64,000 nucleotides of DNA from Prunus persica (Eukaryota; Streptophyta; Magnoliopsida; Rosales; Rosaceae), in NCBI RefSeq assembly GCF_000346465.2, contig NC_034009.1, positions 14,355,911 through 14,419,910 of the forward strand, written 5' to 3'. Positions 48,841 through 61,155 of this stretch are shown piece by piece (position 1 is the first letter of the stretch; each line of letters starts with the position of its first letter). The translations under genes were made by a program, and so were the position numbers. The notes below the pieces were generated by a model. The model was given only the letters and a program-made list of their open reading frames with translations. It was not told the origin of the DNA and made no database searches.

Positions 48841-51061
48841 CTAGGAACCATCCTTTTTGGGGGTAAGGAGAACTAGAACAACACAAGGGTTTAAACTATG
48901 ACGAATAAAGCAATTATCCAGAAACACCCGAATTAGTCGATTCAATTCCGCTCTGGCAAAAGGATTGATACGATAATAGGGAAGATCAGGAATTTGCGAA
49001 CCAGGAATAAGGTCAATGGCAAGCCGAATCTCTCTCGTTGGAGGTAGTTCATCTGGTAAGTCATTAGGTATGATATTAGAGAATTCATGGAGGAACTGAT
49101 GTATGGGTTCGGCAAGTGGTGTGGGGTTGCTATCAGATTCTGATTTAAGCAATAGAGCAAAGGACACACCAGTGTCTTGCAGGTCGTGTACAAAGTCTAC
49201 AGATGATAAACTACTCAATCGATGCTCCGAAGCCTTCTCTCTAAGTAACAGAGTTGGTTGAACATCCTTAGTTGGTTTGACGGCAGGATTGGAAGGTGTT
49301 AGCGTTATGTTCTTTCCCTCATGTTGAAAAGTATATGTGTTCTCTCTACCGCAACTTCTCACACAGTGGTCGTAATGCCATGGTCGGCCTAGTAGCACAT
49401 GTGCGACACTCATGGGTAGGATATCACAATAAAGTCGCTCATGACAGGGACCCAATTGAAGAGGAACAAGACATCTTTCAATAACAGGTAACTTGGTGTT
49501 ATCTACCCAGCCAACATGAAAAGGATGGGGATGGGGCTCGGCCTGAAGGTGAAGGCGGTCGACAGCAGCTTTAGAGATAACATTCAGTGTACTTCCCCCA
49601 TCAATAACTAGTTGGTATCTATTGGTACCGCAAGGGACATAGGTTTGAAAAATACTTGTGCGTTTCCATGAATCAAGAGGTGGAGGTGTAGATGCTGAAT
49701 AAATACAACGCATGACACTCACTTGGTGAAACGCCTCCTCACAGCAATTATCAAGTGCTGGATCATAAATAGGTTCAAGGGGCTCCACATACATGTCCGC
49801 ACAAGAGTCCTCATTGAGGGAGTTAATGGTTAAAGTTCGGTGTGGACAACGGGAGGCGATGTGGCCCTTAGCATGGCAACGATAGCATTCGATGTGAGCA
49901 GCTGTGTATGGGGCTGGTCCTTTTTCTGTTGTGGGTACCATAGGAGCAGGTGGACCGGCAACGCCATATGTGGAGCTAGGAGTACTACGATTTGGAGTAG
50001 GAGTGGAAGAGAGCCCGGAATACCCAGTATATCTACGTTGTAGGCCCAAAAAAGTTTCAGCTTCCAGTGCATGGCAATATGCATCTTCCAAGATATGCGG
50101 ACGGAATCGACACACTTCACACTTGATATCGTCACAAAGACCATGGATAAAGCGAGACATAGTGATGTCGGGTTCTTCACGAATCCCTGCACGTATCTTG
50201 TGTTCAATGAAACGAGTGTGGAATTCAGTAACAGTCGAACTTCCTTGTGAAAGGGTCCATAATTGATCATATAATTGATGGCAATAAAAGGTGGGAAGAT
50301 ATTGTTCACAAAGCTTTAATTTCATCTCGTCCCATAGAGTCACAGGCGGCTGTCCAAATTGATATAGTTGCTCCTCCACCGAATTCCAATATTGTCTAGC
50401 GGCTCCCTGTAGCGTCATCTTACCAATGCGAAGTTTATGAGCATCTGTCAAGTTGTACCAGGCGAAATAATCTTCCATGGCTTGAACCCAGTCAAGAAAC
50501 ATTGTAGGATCCCCACGATCATCAAAAGTAGGAGCGGTAGGCTTGATGTGGCGGATGACATCGTTGTCAAATTGGCGAGGAGGATGAGTGCCTTGATCAT
50601 GTGGAACTGTAGAAGGGCCCGTTGTGTGTTGGGTATAATGAGGCGGTGGCAAAGACCCAAAAGAAAAGGAGGGGCTCCAATTGAGCCTTGGGATCATCAA
50701 TCGAGAGCCCAATGGAGCTATGAGGCGTGCCGTATGGCACAGTCTTGAGTTGATCCACTAGTGGATTGGGTAGAAGGCCACTTTTTGGTGTTGGCGTAGA
50801 GGAACTCGAGAGCAATGCGGAGGTAGAAGAAGGTTCAGCATGTCCAGCCCAAAAGTGATTGATAAGCAACTGAATGGAGTCTTGGAGTTTGGTGATGGCC
50901 AGGTCCGTCTTCGCACGATGTGTGGGAGCCTGTACCAACTCGTCTTTGAGGTCAATGCTGAGTTTGGAGAGTTGGGTTTCCATGCCAGTGAGATCGTCAG
51001 AAACTTTGTCTTGGAACGCAGGAAATTGTTCTGCAAGGCTAGCCACGGTTTGGGGCGCCAT
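48841..51061 (-). pseudogene. Gypsy gag-protease with truncated reverse transcriptase
   Basis: Gag starts at the minus-strand ATG at 51061 (MAPQTVASLAEQFPAFQDK, coiled coil). A one-base-type frameshift in a C/T-rich run near 50670 moves the reading into the 48841-50712 frame. That frame holds the retrotransposon gag domain (FDDRGDPTMFLDWVQAMEDY), a CCHC knuckle (CYRCHAKGHIASRC), an aspartic protease with a DGG active site (LVIDGGSTLNVIS, the variant common in this group) and the first reverse-transcriptase motif (LLTPKKDGS). A stop follows and the rest of pol is gone. Beyond 48841 a short chromodomain-like remnant (48465-48760: RSLVRWVGRPATANTWI) marks the old C-terminus of the integrase. The deletion is therefore internal, joining early reverse transcriptase to the end of pol. 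Confidence 0.85.
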
Positions 51062-51110
51062 GGGAGAGATCAAACGCAAACGAAAGCGAGGGAAGGCTCT
51101 GATTACCAAT

Positions 51111-51510
51111 TGATGTAGAACAGCCCGTAGGTTTAGAGTAAACAGCCCGTAAGTTTAGAGTACACGCTTTGAGCAATAGAACAGAGAAGAAATAAGGGAT
51201 CGAGGAGAAGAATTAGAGATCGAAGAGACGAAGGGAAAGGGAAGGAATCAGAGAGTTTAAAGCAAGGAAATTTATCATTAATCAAGTCTGCCTTAAAAGA
51301 TTACAAACAACTCTATTTATAGAGGCAAAACCCTTTTTAATCTAGGAAAAGGAAAAGTAAACTTTAAGAAATAGGAAAGCAAATTAACTAATAAGAGATC
51401 CTTTTAACAAGAAGGAATCTTTAAGAATTAGGAAAACAAATTAACTAATAAGAGATAGGAAAACTAATCCAAGTAGAATTAGGAAAACTAATAATATGCA
51501 TTCTGCATCA
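51111..51510 (-). repeat. 5' LTR of the gypsy element (right copy)
   Basis: 400 bp, about 99% identical by eye to 48062-48461. Its outer edge abuts CATAT and then, after 11 bp, the PRD1 stop codon, so transcripts of PRD1 would run straight into this LTR. Confidence 0.93.
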
Positions 51511-51526
51511 CATATATATGATTTTC

Positions 51527-54500
51527 TTAGTTGCCCTCTGTTACTGTTGAAGTTTTAAAGAAAAGCTCTATTTCTTCTAACAATCTCTTATCCCCAAAAT
51601 TTAATCCTCCAGAATCCCTGTCTAGACAAGATTCGGATGACATCAAGTGAATGAGATACTCACAAACTTCTCCCATGTCGTCCAGGATGGCGACTGCCTT
51701 TTTTTTATGCTCTTTTGCACTTTCATCTTGACTGTTGTCAGTGTACTTCTGTTTTCTGCAGGCCTGCAATGTGTAAAATAACTGCATTATCTCTCTTTTT
51801 AATATGCTGCTTGAAATGACCGAGGCTAAAATTTTAGGAAAATCCATCAGCCAGTGTTCATTCTAAAACAAACTTGATACAAGTATAATGACTCATTTTC
51901 ATGTTTGAAGTATTAAAAAAGGAAGCATCATTTTAGTCCGTTAAAGAACATGAACAAAACCAACAGAACAGAAAAGTGCATGACATAGGAATGGTCACCT
52001 GGAGCAGCTGATTTACACTACAAATTTGTTCGGCCTTTAAGTACTCGGAGTTCAATAGAGCTCGAAATAAAAGTACAATCTCTGTGCTCAAATTATTTGC
52101 TGCAAGGTTTTGAATGATGCCAGATATGCAAGAATCATCAAACACCGATCTCATCCACTCAGGAACCTTCGGCAGCTTTAACAATGTGACTGCTACATGA
52201 ATTGCAGGCTTGTGAAGATTAATGAAAGATTTTGATGCTAAGCATGGGACTGCTAAAGACATTGCCAGCTCTTCCACAATCATCCTACTCCAATGATTCT
52301 TTGTAATCACAATTGTTCCTTGCATTCCCTGCAATCCCCAACCCAAGATCATTGATAGGCAGAGGCCACAATTCATAGCCACTCTGAGGTCACTGTAGAA
52401 AATTAAGCCTTCTAGGACAGCCATTACAGACATTAGGTAGTCCATGGTGCATACCAACTCCTCCCCTGTTCTATTCCTCTGATCAGATATTCGGGTAAAC
52501 AACTCCAATAGGCAGTATGAAGCAACAAGTTTGACCAAAGGTGATCCAAAATGTACTAGTCTGCATAGGTCATGGCAGAATATCCGGATAAAGGAAATCG
52601 GCTGTAACCTGTCTCGGGGATCAAAGAAATTTTTCCAGTCCATAATCCCTGGAAAAACAGTGTGCAAACTGGACGAAATGGAAGAAAGAGAAAGAAAACA
52701 GTTAGTTTCAAAAGCAAAATTCAGTTGTATGGCTAAATTTAATACGAGGAACTAACCTTCTTAAAGAGAAGAGATACGAGGAACTAACCTTCTTAAGGAG
52801 AAGAAGTTTAGTAGAAGCACAAATATTAAAACTTCTCCAGAGCTTGTTTCCTCATCGTGGTCAACCAATGCTGGTCCTTTTAAACATGCTTCATGAATTG
52901 TGCTGTTGATTGTAGAGACTAGAGAAGTGCTCAAAATAATGGCTTTCGAAGGTGCTATGAGCACTTCATTGGAAGAATGGTACAAAATTAAACAAAGAAT
53001 GCCAGTTACTATGAGACATTCTTGATTCCACCCGTCCGCAGCTCTTGTGGTGATAATATTTATCAACTACAAAAGAAGACAAACTGTCTCATTAAATTCC
53101 TGTGGCAGAAAGTAAACTGGAATCACAAAAATTAAGTAAGTCACCTTCATAGTCACTGCAAGCCAACATTCATCATCAGAAAGAGTTCCATGGTGCACTG
53201 AGCATAAAATTTTGAAAATTAAAACTAAAACGGGTGTGGATATCTGTGGGGACTGTGTATAAGTTGATTCGCAGAAAAGATTCCGGAGAGCACTCCCAAT
53301 ACCATGCAACCATAACTGGTCGGAAGCAACTGGAAATATATCGATAATAGTTCCCACGAGATGCACTACAGAAATTATGTTATGCTCATGCCCTTCTTTC
53401 TCGAGAAGTTGTGTCAATAAGGACACCAAAAGTGTTGCTCCATGATTATCTCCTCCTGCTATTAATTCTGCAATTGAATTAATATTTACCGTATGACTGT
53501 TCTTTCCATGGACAATGATGCCATTTCCTATATTATTTCCACAAAATTTCAGAAGCTGATATGACAGTGGAGTGCTGAGCTTCTCTTGTTGAAACAACCA
53601 CTTCAATGATATTGGATGAATTCTTGCAGAAGGCAAATCCCATTCGTTTTCACTTAATATCTTGAACAGGATTCTCTCAGCTTCTGGACTGTAGGGGATT
53701 TGGTAGCTGACCTTGGCGAGACCCCTATAAAGACCATAAAGATAAACCAGCCTCATCACTGTAGATGGATCAGTGGATCCACCTTGGAGATCACTACTGT
53801 TGACCAGAATATATTGCTCTAGAGAAGCTAAAACCAACTTATCATCTGCAAGTCTGGAGAGCAAAGTATTAAAGATTTGAAGAAAAGTAGGTCGTAATTG
53901 TTAAATGTACCGCAGAAAACATAGCAAAGCAAATGAAACTAGAAATCAAAATCTCAATTACCTTTCATCATATAAAGAACTGGTGTATAAAATCAGCAAA
54001 ATGGCAGATTGGCAAGAAGATAATTCCAGATTGCGGGAGTTCTTTTGCCCAAGTAGAAAGAGCAAATCAATGGGATCAGATGGGAGACATAAAGTAGCAT
54101 CTCTAATAGGTTGCCCAGAATCATTTCCCACAAGAACATCTACCAGTGAACTGAGCATCAGATACACCCTCCATTTCATCTTTTCTGTGGGAAATAAACC
54201 TAGGCATCCAAACGACAAACTGAACCAACTGTTCGAAACTAGGTTCTCTGCGAGTTCTGCTGCTTGATTATTGGAATCCTGAAGCAGTATCGAATGAAAT
54301 GTTTCCAATACTCCAAGGACAGTTTCCTCATCCATTTCATTGAAGTTGGTTCCAAGCCAAGGTAACAAATGTTTTGTACATACATTCACAATAAATTGTC
54401 GTAGTTCCGATTTAGTGGAGTCAGTAGAATTTCCTTCACGACTATAAATATTGTACACCTCCTTAAGTAGGAACAAGGAATGCAAAAGTTTACAAGGATT

Positions 54501-57500
54501 CTTCTCCGAGATACTTAGACAAGCTGATACAGCATGTTGCATTGCTTCTTTAATTGAAATTTGTAGATTCAAATTCCCATGAATAGATGGAGTTCTGACG
54601 ATAGCTACAACAACTGAGCAGGTCAATATAAATGTCTCCTCAAGCATGCCTATCTCCCCATCAGAATGCTTTTTAAGCATCTTTGCTAGAACAGGTACTA
54701 GCTCTGTTATATGAGAGGAGGATACCATTCCAGGGCAATCAGATATGCAGTTCAGAATGAGTTTTAATGTCTGATTTTGAACTGGATGGAGAGGAATGTC
54801 AGCTACATAATTTAGTACTGGAACCAAAGTTGCAAACCCAACAAGAAGCCTCTGTTTGAAAGCTTGCTCAGCTTTTGATAAAATGTCAAGTACCTGAACA
54901 CAAGATTTGACCACTGGATCCTTGCATTCTGTTCATCAACAAAGCTTATTAGCTCTTTTATTCTTGGGTTCATGAAGTTGGACTTTCTGAGGGTTTTACT
55001 TGATAATACAGTTATAAAAAATAAAAATAAAACGCTTAAGCAATCTACACTAGGACACTGCAAAATTTGTAGAAATTCAATAAATACTTCTGAATAATGA
55101 TAATTGTTGACGCCTTACTTAAACAGCACAGTTTCTGTTTTCCTGATGTTTGGCAATACTCAAAAAACATCAAGCAGATAGCTGTTATTGTTCTATTTGG
55201 CACTGAAACTTTACCAACCTGACAATCTTAGTATTTCAAATACATAATCTGCAATGTTCTCTTCCACTAGGAATTGGGCTTCTTTGCCTGAAGTGCCTTC
55301 CCAGGAGGACATGTAATGAAACAGTAAATCAAGTGTGCTGATCTGGACTTGGCTGTCTGTTGAAAGCATTGGGCCTTTGATGGCTTCCGTAAACAATATA
55401 CTCATTGGATTCGCATCTTTTCCATCTTCTGTTGCTTGCTCAAAGCTATCTCCTTCGGATGAACTCATGCTGTTTAAATCAACTGCATATGCAGCCCCGA
55501 AAAGCCCTCTCAGAGCCAACACTGTCAAGAATGCTGCACAAGTAATATGGAAATTGTTAGTTGAGAGAAGACAGGACTGATACCAATGAGGGAATGTGCA
55601 TGTAAAATGGGGAGAATTCCATTCTGTGTCAGGATCACTTCCCCAAAGAGTTATATATTACCTGAAAGGTTTTAAATTATAATTGTTTCCGCTACAGGCG
55701 GTAAGTTCTATAGTCAAGAACTCAAGCACTTGGAGCTGCAACGTTTTTATCTTTTGATTCTAAATAAACTCAAGATGCAAATTATCTTGTCATGAGATAT
55801 GAACAAATTGATGGCATTGTTGTACAATCATTCGAACTAACTGATCCAACTATTGATGAGAGAAATTGCAAGGACCTTCACCTTCAAAGTTAAAATATGG
55901 TCTGACATCAATAAGAAACAATTGTGGTATAGTCGGGGAGTTCGTTTGCAGGCTTGATGTCTACTTCGAAACATTTAATAAATAGAAACTCATGGGGGAT
56001 AACAAGCTGACCAAAATGCTAGTCACATATTGCTGAGCTGTGCTTCAAATAAGGGAAAATGGACCCAATTCAAGAAGTGGAATACTGACCTACACAATTC
56101 AAGCGGACATCATCGCTTTGGGTCTTCATGAGGGCCTCTAGAGACAAGCGCAATAGCTTGGGGCAAAAGGCAAATAAAAAATCAGTTCCATCACCAACCT
56201 CTGATGCATATTGAAGAACAGATACCTTGTATAGAACAAACAGGATTTCTCCCCGAATCTCTTCACTGTGTTAAAGGAATAAAATAGAGGATTTTAGTTA
56301 TAATGTGGTAAATGCATGGAAAAAGGAACATGTTATATTATCAGTTTTCTTTATTTGTTACCTTGGCAATTGAAGACCTTCAACAAGATTGGTGATGAGA
56401 CCATATTTGTCTCTAATGTGAGCGTAAGGATTATTCTGCTGGCAGTTTAACAAAACCCCTAAGCTGTGAAGCTGCACTCAAAGAATGGCAGAATTGTTAG
56501 CAGGGACATATAGGTTTTGAGATCAATAAGATGTAAGTCTTAAAGATATTGTTGAAAAACGTTTCGTCAGTAGAAGCCAGTGGGTGCACAGATGCTTATC
56601 ATCGTTGAGACTTCCTTGTAGACTCTAAACCGTAGCCATTAAACTTGCATATGAACAAAGCCATGATGCACAAATTTAATATAAAAGGCCAAAAAGTAAC
56701 CAAAATACAAGGATCAGAGAGTTTCAGTTCGGGTATACTAACTTGCCCGCTCAAATTTCATTTTGACTTATAGAGTAGAGAAATCTAATTTCAAAGAAAC
56801 AGGACAAACTATTCAAGGATCTCAACCAACACTAACTCATCCTATTCTGTTTATGAATATAAATATGACAATTTCAGGTTTTAGTTAACAATCCTTCAAC
56901 TATAGTATTGTTGTACCATGAGAAACCAAAACTAACCAAGCTATCCTGCCTGCATATGATTATCAAGTTCGATTAATAACCGATCAATGAGAAACAGTAG
57001 AAACAAGTTCGATTTCACCAGATTCATCCACCCCAATTTCTAACCCCTGACCAATCATACACTGTTTGATTACCGAAAAATTACGGAATTCATAATTTTC
57101 CTTCATAGTCTCAGGAAGCAAACAGAAAATAAAAATTACCCAAAATATATATCTAAATCTGAAAACTGATATGTAAATTCACAAACACGCAGAGTTTTAA
57201 TATGAGAAACAGTAGAAGAATCAAGCTCGATTTCTCCACATCCGTCGGACCGTAACAAGTCATACACAGTTTCGCTACCGAGAAACACAAATCATTTTCT
57301 CAGGAAGCAAACAGAAAACAAATCACAACCGGAAAATTTTATCTAAGTCTCAACAGTAATTCCAGAGTTCACAGACAAACAAAGAGAGAATGGAGAGATG
57401 CGGATGATGGAAATACCGTATAAAGCTGACCGCGACTCCAGGCCAAGGCACCAGAAGAGAGGCGGTCGGAAACCCTAGCGACGAAGTCAGCAGAGATCGA

Positions 57501-57896
57501 GGCACCGGAAGATTCGCAGAGAGCGGAAATGAGATGGACGACTTGTCGTGCGATGGGGTCGTCGTCGAAGGAAGAGAGAGCATGAACGAGAGGCGAGACG
57601 AGGAAGTGAGGGTGGAAGTCGACGAGAGAGCGGAGGAAGGGGGGGTCGGAGGAGATGGCCTGAGAGAGCTGAGAGAGGGCGTAGGACACGTGGACGGTGG
57701 GGGATTGGGGGTTGGAGATGAGGTTGGAGAAGCAGAGCAAGCAGATGGAGCCGCCTTGCTTGGTTCGGAGCAAGAGCGTGGATCTGTGGCCCTCTGAGCA
57801 CGTTCTCGGTGACACAACGGAATTCGAAGCTTCTTCTTCTTCATTTTCATTGTAGTCTCGGAGGAGCTGCTGTGACTGTGAGTCGTCGAAGTACAT
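51527..57896 (-). CDS. PRD1: PRD1, meiotic recombination initiation protein
   Basis: PRD1 (related to animal MEI1) is needed for SPO11-dependent double-strand breaks in plant meiosis. Nine minus-strand exons join in frame: 57417-57896, 56362-56471, 56090-56265, 55219-55533, 53962-54928, 53145-53853, 52789-53066, 51999-52668 and 51527-51862, giving 1346 codons plus TAA at 51527-51529, close to the ~1330 residues of Arabidopsis PRD1. I chose the ATG at 57896 (MYFDDSQSQQLL); an in-frame ATG 66 bp upstream is possible. The N-terminus carries CSEGHRSTLLLRTKQGGSI and CLLCFSNLI, typical of the family. The rest is helical, ARM-like sequence. No stops or frameshifts are seen. The last exon is followed after 11 bp by the gypsy element, so the 3' UTR is altered. 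The exon 7 donor is duplicated 32 bp downstream. Family assignment is from memory of PRD1 sequences. Confidence 0.87.
52743..52806 (-). repeat. 32 bp tandem duplication covering the PRD1 exon 7 splice donor
   Basis: The block TACGAGGAACTAACCTTCTT is present at 52743 and again at 52775, followed by similar AAGGAGA/AAAGAGA sequence. On the minus strand this gives two donors, both AAGAAG|GTTAGT, 32 nt apart. Use of the second would add 32 nt and shift the frame. Confidence 0.85.
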
Positions 57897-58148
57897 TTTG
57901 TGTGACTTCGAAGAGTGTTTGAATTTTGGCGCCAGTGAAAGAAAATAAAAGAAAGGAAGCAAATGAAGAATTTGGGCTCTTGACCAACAAAAAAAGAAAA
58001 GAATTTGGGCTAAAAAACGGAGCCTCTTCCTCTAGCTGCCTCTTGGCACGTGCACAGACTTCGCTGCTGTGAAAAATCTCCTCTTCTTCTCTTTCATTCT
58101 CTTTCATTTATTTAATTTCAGAGTAAATTGCCATACACCCCCAACTAA
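57897..58148 (-). promoter_or_regulatory. PRD1 upstream region
   Basis: About 250 bp between the PRD1 start and a Harbinger-type element (58149). The minus strand has CT/GA-rich sequence (AGAAGAGGAG, GAGAATGAAAGAG) near 58080-58107. No TATA box can be named with confidence. The Harbinger element may therefore cut the natural promoter short. Confidence 0.4.
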
Positions 58149-60050
58149 GAGCATCTCCAGGAGACTCTTTAAATTTTACCCAAATTCTATACTCCAGCAG
58201 GCTCTCTATTTTAGCTAATCTCGAATATTTTATTATTTCTTAAAATTTAAACATTTAGCATAACTACTTTTCCAACAGCTAGTTTTCTAACAACTAATTT
58301 TTTAATAGCTAGGTTTTTTTTTCTTTCCAAAATGACATATTGTCTATCTATAAATAAGAACATATCTTCACTCAATTTCCTTCATCTACAAGAAAGAAGA
58401 AAAAAAAAATCCTTTTTCATTTCTCATTATTTTATTTGAACTCCATTTTCCCATTAGTTCTTAATATTATTTATGCCACGTCGTTCTATAGCAAGTCGTT
58501 TTCTACGTAGTATTCTCTTCGACAACGATGTCCTTGATGACCAATATGAAGATGATTTGCTTGCACATATAGAAGCAGCGAATTTACCCAATGAAGGACA
58601 AACATCAAGACATCATGGTTCTATTGAAGGTCGTGTTGTTGTTCCACGCTACGTAGCTCGAGGTGGTCAAAATCTTTATGAAGACTATTTCGTTGATCCA
58701 CCTGTATTTCCTGACCATTTATTTCGGAGGAGGTTCAGAATGAGTCGCAACATTGTTCTTCGACTTACAAACGCGGTGGAAAATTACGATCCTTACTTTA
58801 TTCAATGAAGGAATGCCGCTGGACTTCTCAGTTTATCATCCCTTCAAAAGATTACAGCCGCACTAAGGATGCTTGCTTATGGCAATGCCGCTGATAACTT
58901 GGATGAATATGTGAGGATTGGAGAAAGCACTCCGTTAGAGAGTTTGAAAAGATTTGTCAAGGCAATTGTTGCAACCTTTGGTGATGAGTACTTGAGATTG
59001 CCAAACACCAATGACATCACAAGATTGCTTGCAATTGGGGATCAACGACACTTTCCTGAGATGTTGGGGAGCATTGATTGCATGCGTTGGAGATGGAAAA
59101 ATTGTCCATTTGCGTGGCAAGGTATGTATTCTAGTCACTTCCATAAACTAACAATTATTTTAGAAGTTATGGCTTCATATGATCTTTGGATATGGCATGC
59201 CTTTTTTGGTTATAGGGATCCCATAATGATATTAATGTCTTAGACTGATCTTTCATTTTCAATGAACTGGCTAAAGGTCGCGCTCCTCCAGTCAACTATT
59301 CAATTAATGGTAACGATACCATGGGATATTATCTCGTTGATGGTATATATCCAACGTGGTCAACATTTGTAAAAACAATCCCTACACCACAAGGAAATAA
59401 GAAGAAATATTTTGCTGCAACTTAAGAATCAGTTAGAAAAGACGTCGAACATGCATTTGGGGTGCTTCAATCATGTTTTGCTATGGTACGAGGAACAGCT
59501 CGTCTATGGGACCAAAACACATTGAAAGACATTATGACTGCATGCATAATAATGAATAATATGGTTATTGAGGAGGAGCAACATGATGAGAGATATTGTC
59601 ATCAAATCCATAACTTTGATAGAATGGGGGAAATACCAAATATAGAACCTACACGCGAGTGTTCACTAGGACTAACACAATTTATTCAAAGCCATATTGG
59701 CATCAGAGACAAACAAACTCATTGTAGGCTCCAAGCAGATCTTGTCAAGCACATGTGGCAACAACATGGAGGAGAATAATGTATGGAAAGTAAAATGGAA
59801 ACAAACTCATTTTATTTGATGATAAATCAGGTTATTGTTCAATATGATGGCCTTGATGAGTACTTCAAGGTTGCGGATGCTTATATGGATATTATTCTTC
59901 AAAATGTATTCTGGTTCTTAGTGGGTTTTCATATGTATTAGACAAATCGAAAGTTCCAGTTGGTTGTAACACCTTTCTAGTTGACTGGTTCTTTGTTTAC
60001 TTTAAATTAATCTATTTGTTGTTGGTTGGGGGGGGGGGGGGGGGGGGGGG
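58149..60050 (+). mobile_element. PIF/Harbinger transposon, copy 1 (right end lost in gap)
   Basis: The left end GAGCATCTCCAGGAGACTC follows TAA (58146-58148), as in other Harbinger elements here. It contains a transposase pseudogene (58473-59779) and runs into a 23-base G run at an assembly gap. Its other gene (ORF2) is represented on the minus strand by 60151-60362. Confidence 0.75.
58473..59779 (+). pseudogene. PIF/Harbinger transposase (HARBI1-like), degenerate
   Basis: A DDE-type transposase of the HARBI1/plant transposon protein family. It starts MPRRSIASRFLRSILFDNDV and includes SLQKITAALRMLAYGNAAD, the first catalytic Asp in LGSIDCMRWRWKNCP, the second in NDINVLD and the third (Glu) in RKDVEHAFGVLQ, so all three are recognisable. 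Breaks: an in-frame TGA at 58806-58808, a frameshift near 59210, a TGA about 59246 and a TAA about 59423. The C-terminal frame 59462-59779 is open to its stop. CGA-to-TGA and CAA-to-TAA changes fit decay by C-to-T change. Not functional. Confidence 0.88.
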
Positions 60051-60150
60051 NNNNNNNNNNNNNNNNNNNNNNNNNNNNNNNNNNNNNNNNNNNNNNNNNN
60101 NNNNNNNNNNNNNNNNNNNNNNNNNNNNNNNNNNNNNNNNNNNNNNNNNN
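60028..60150. other. Poly-G run and assembly gap (100 N)
   Basis: 23 consecutive G from 60028 lead into 100 N. An inverted partner of the left flank lies at 63574-64000, where 22 C sit at the equivalent place. The fixed gap length suggests an unknown true size. Confidence 0.95.
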
Positions 60151-60362
60151 GCAATTTCCACCCCATTGGGATTTTCTCCCTTTTCCTCTGGCCTGCCCAA
60201 TTTCTTTACAGCCTTTTTACCTTCTAGCATTTCTATACATCTAGATTCTTGAGAATCTTCCCCTAAATTGGCTGCACATGGAATGTAAGGAGAAGAAGAT
60301 GCATGGCTTGCATTTGGACTAGTCTTGGATTTTTTCTTGCTAGTTTCAGTAGTCCATTTAGG
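60151..60362 (-). pseudogene. Harbinger ORF2 (Myb/SANT-like, NAM-associated) fragment, inverted
   Basis: The reverse complement matches 62185-62395, including the coding phrase NPMGGNAES and the segment with CATCTTCTTCTCCTTGTATT. It stops abruptly at about 60362. It carries the linker between the DNA-binding and C-terminal parts of the ORF2 product. In copy 1 this gene would be convergent with the transposase, mirroring copy 2. Confidence 0.78.
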
Positions 60363-61155
60363 GAAAACTGCCCTCCAGCAAAGTCGCTACTTCTCTCTCC
60401 ATTTGGAGATCGCTATTTTGGCTCACTACATGTAGAGAGGAGGAGAGTGAAATTCAAGGCTCGCCATCTCGTTCAAACCCAAAACTTCAAAGTCTCCATC
60501 ATTTCTCTATTTCTCTCTATTCTCTCTGTCAAAGTATCCTTCGCCATCTCTATTCTCTCTGTCAAAGTCTCCATCGTAGTCTTTATTTTCTATGTTTCTC
60601 CACCCTCTTTGAACTCTGAGGTGGTGTTTCCAGGTGAGATTTAAAAATTCCCTTTTAATTACTTGAAATTTGTATATGGGTTTCTAGGTTTTTGCTTGGA
60701 AGGGTTTGAGTTTGTGCTTCAAATTAATAAGTTCCTCTGCAATTTCTACAATTTGGGTTTAGGGAAAAGTATTTGGGTTTGTATATGATACAATTTCTAC
60801 AAGGGTTTAGGGGAAAGTATTTAAAAGTACTTGAACTGTTGGATAAAATTCTGCTGCAATTTCTACAAATTGTGCCATCATATGTCTTTAATTATTTTGC
60901 TTCTTTTTATTTTTATTTTTATGGTTTATGTTTTCCTATGCCCAATTTGTGAATAGATCAAGGAGAAGGAGAAGGCGTAGCAGAGGAGGTTCATAACTGG
61001 GAGCAGCAAAACAATGGCCTTAACCTGCTTCAACAGCCGCTTCCATGTTTAAATATGGGGTGATTAGTTTTCTACGGCCTACCTTTCTCTAGATCTGCAA
61101 ATTGTGCTTCGGTGAAAGAAAAATAATATTAATGTGCTTCTCTGCAAATTGTTAG
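60363..61155. other. Junction region between the two inverted Harbinger copies
   Basis: A CT-rich block repeats TCTATTCTCTCTGTCAAAGT twice (about 60515-60570). It may be the leader of the ORF2 gene at 61156, because it is followed by GTGAGATT-type donor sequence at 60633. No independent gene seen. Both copies are broken near here. Confidence 0.45.

Larger units (their letters stand above)
48062..51510 (-). mobile_element. Gypsy-type LTR retrotransposon, internally deleted, 3449 bp
   Basis: The two LTRs (48062-48461 and 51111-51510, both 400 bp, TGATG...CATCA) differ at about four positions. The target duplication CATAT is perfect (48057-48061 and 51511-51515). On the minus strand the order is LTR, degenerate primer-binding site (TTGGTAATCAGAGCC, close to the initiator-Met tRNA type), gag, protease, a few codons of reverse transcriptase, then a chromodomain-like end and a GTGGGGGAGAA polypurine tract. 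Most of pol is deleted, so it cannot move on its own. It lies 11 bp beyond the PRD1 stop codon, in the same orientation as PRD1. Confidence 0.92.

Noticed and set aside
49296..51118. Plus-strand open frames over the gypsy gag-protease
   Set aside because: They are opposite-strand shadows of the minus-strand gag-protease region.
55335..55580. Plus-strand open frames across the PRD1 exons (also 53905-54267 and 57534-57797)
   Set aside because: They are antisense shadows of PRD1 coding exons with no recognisable features.
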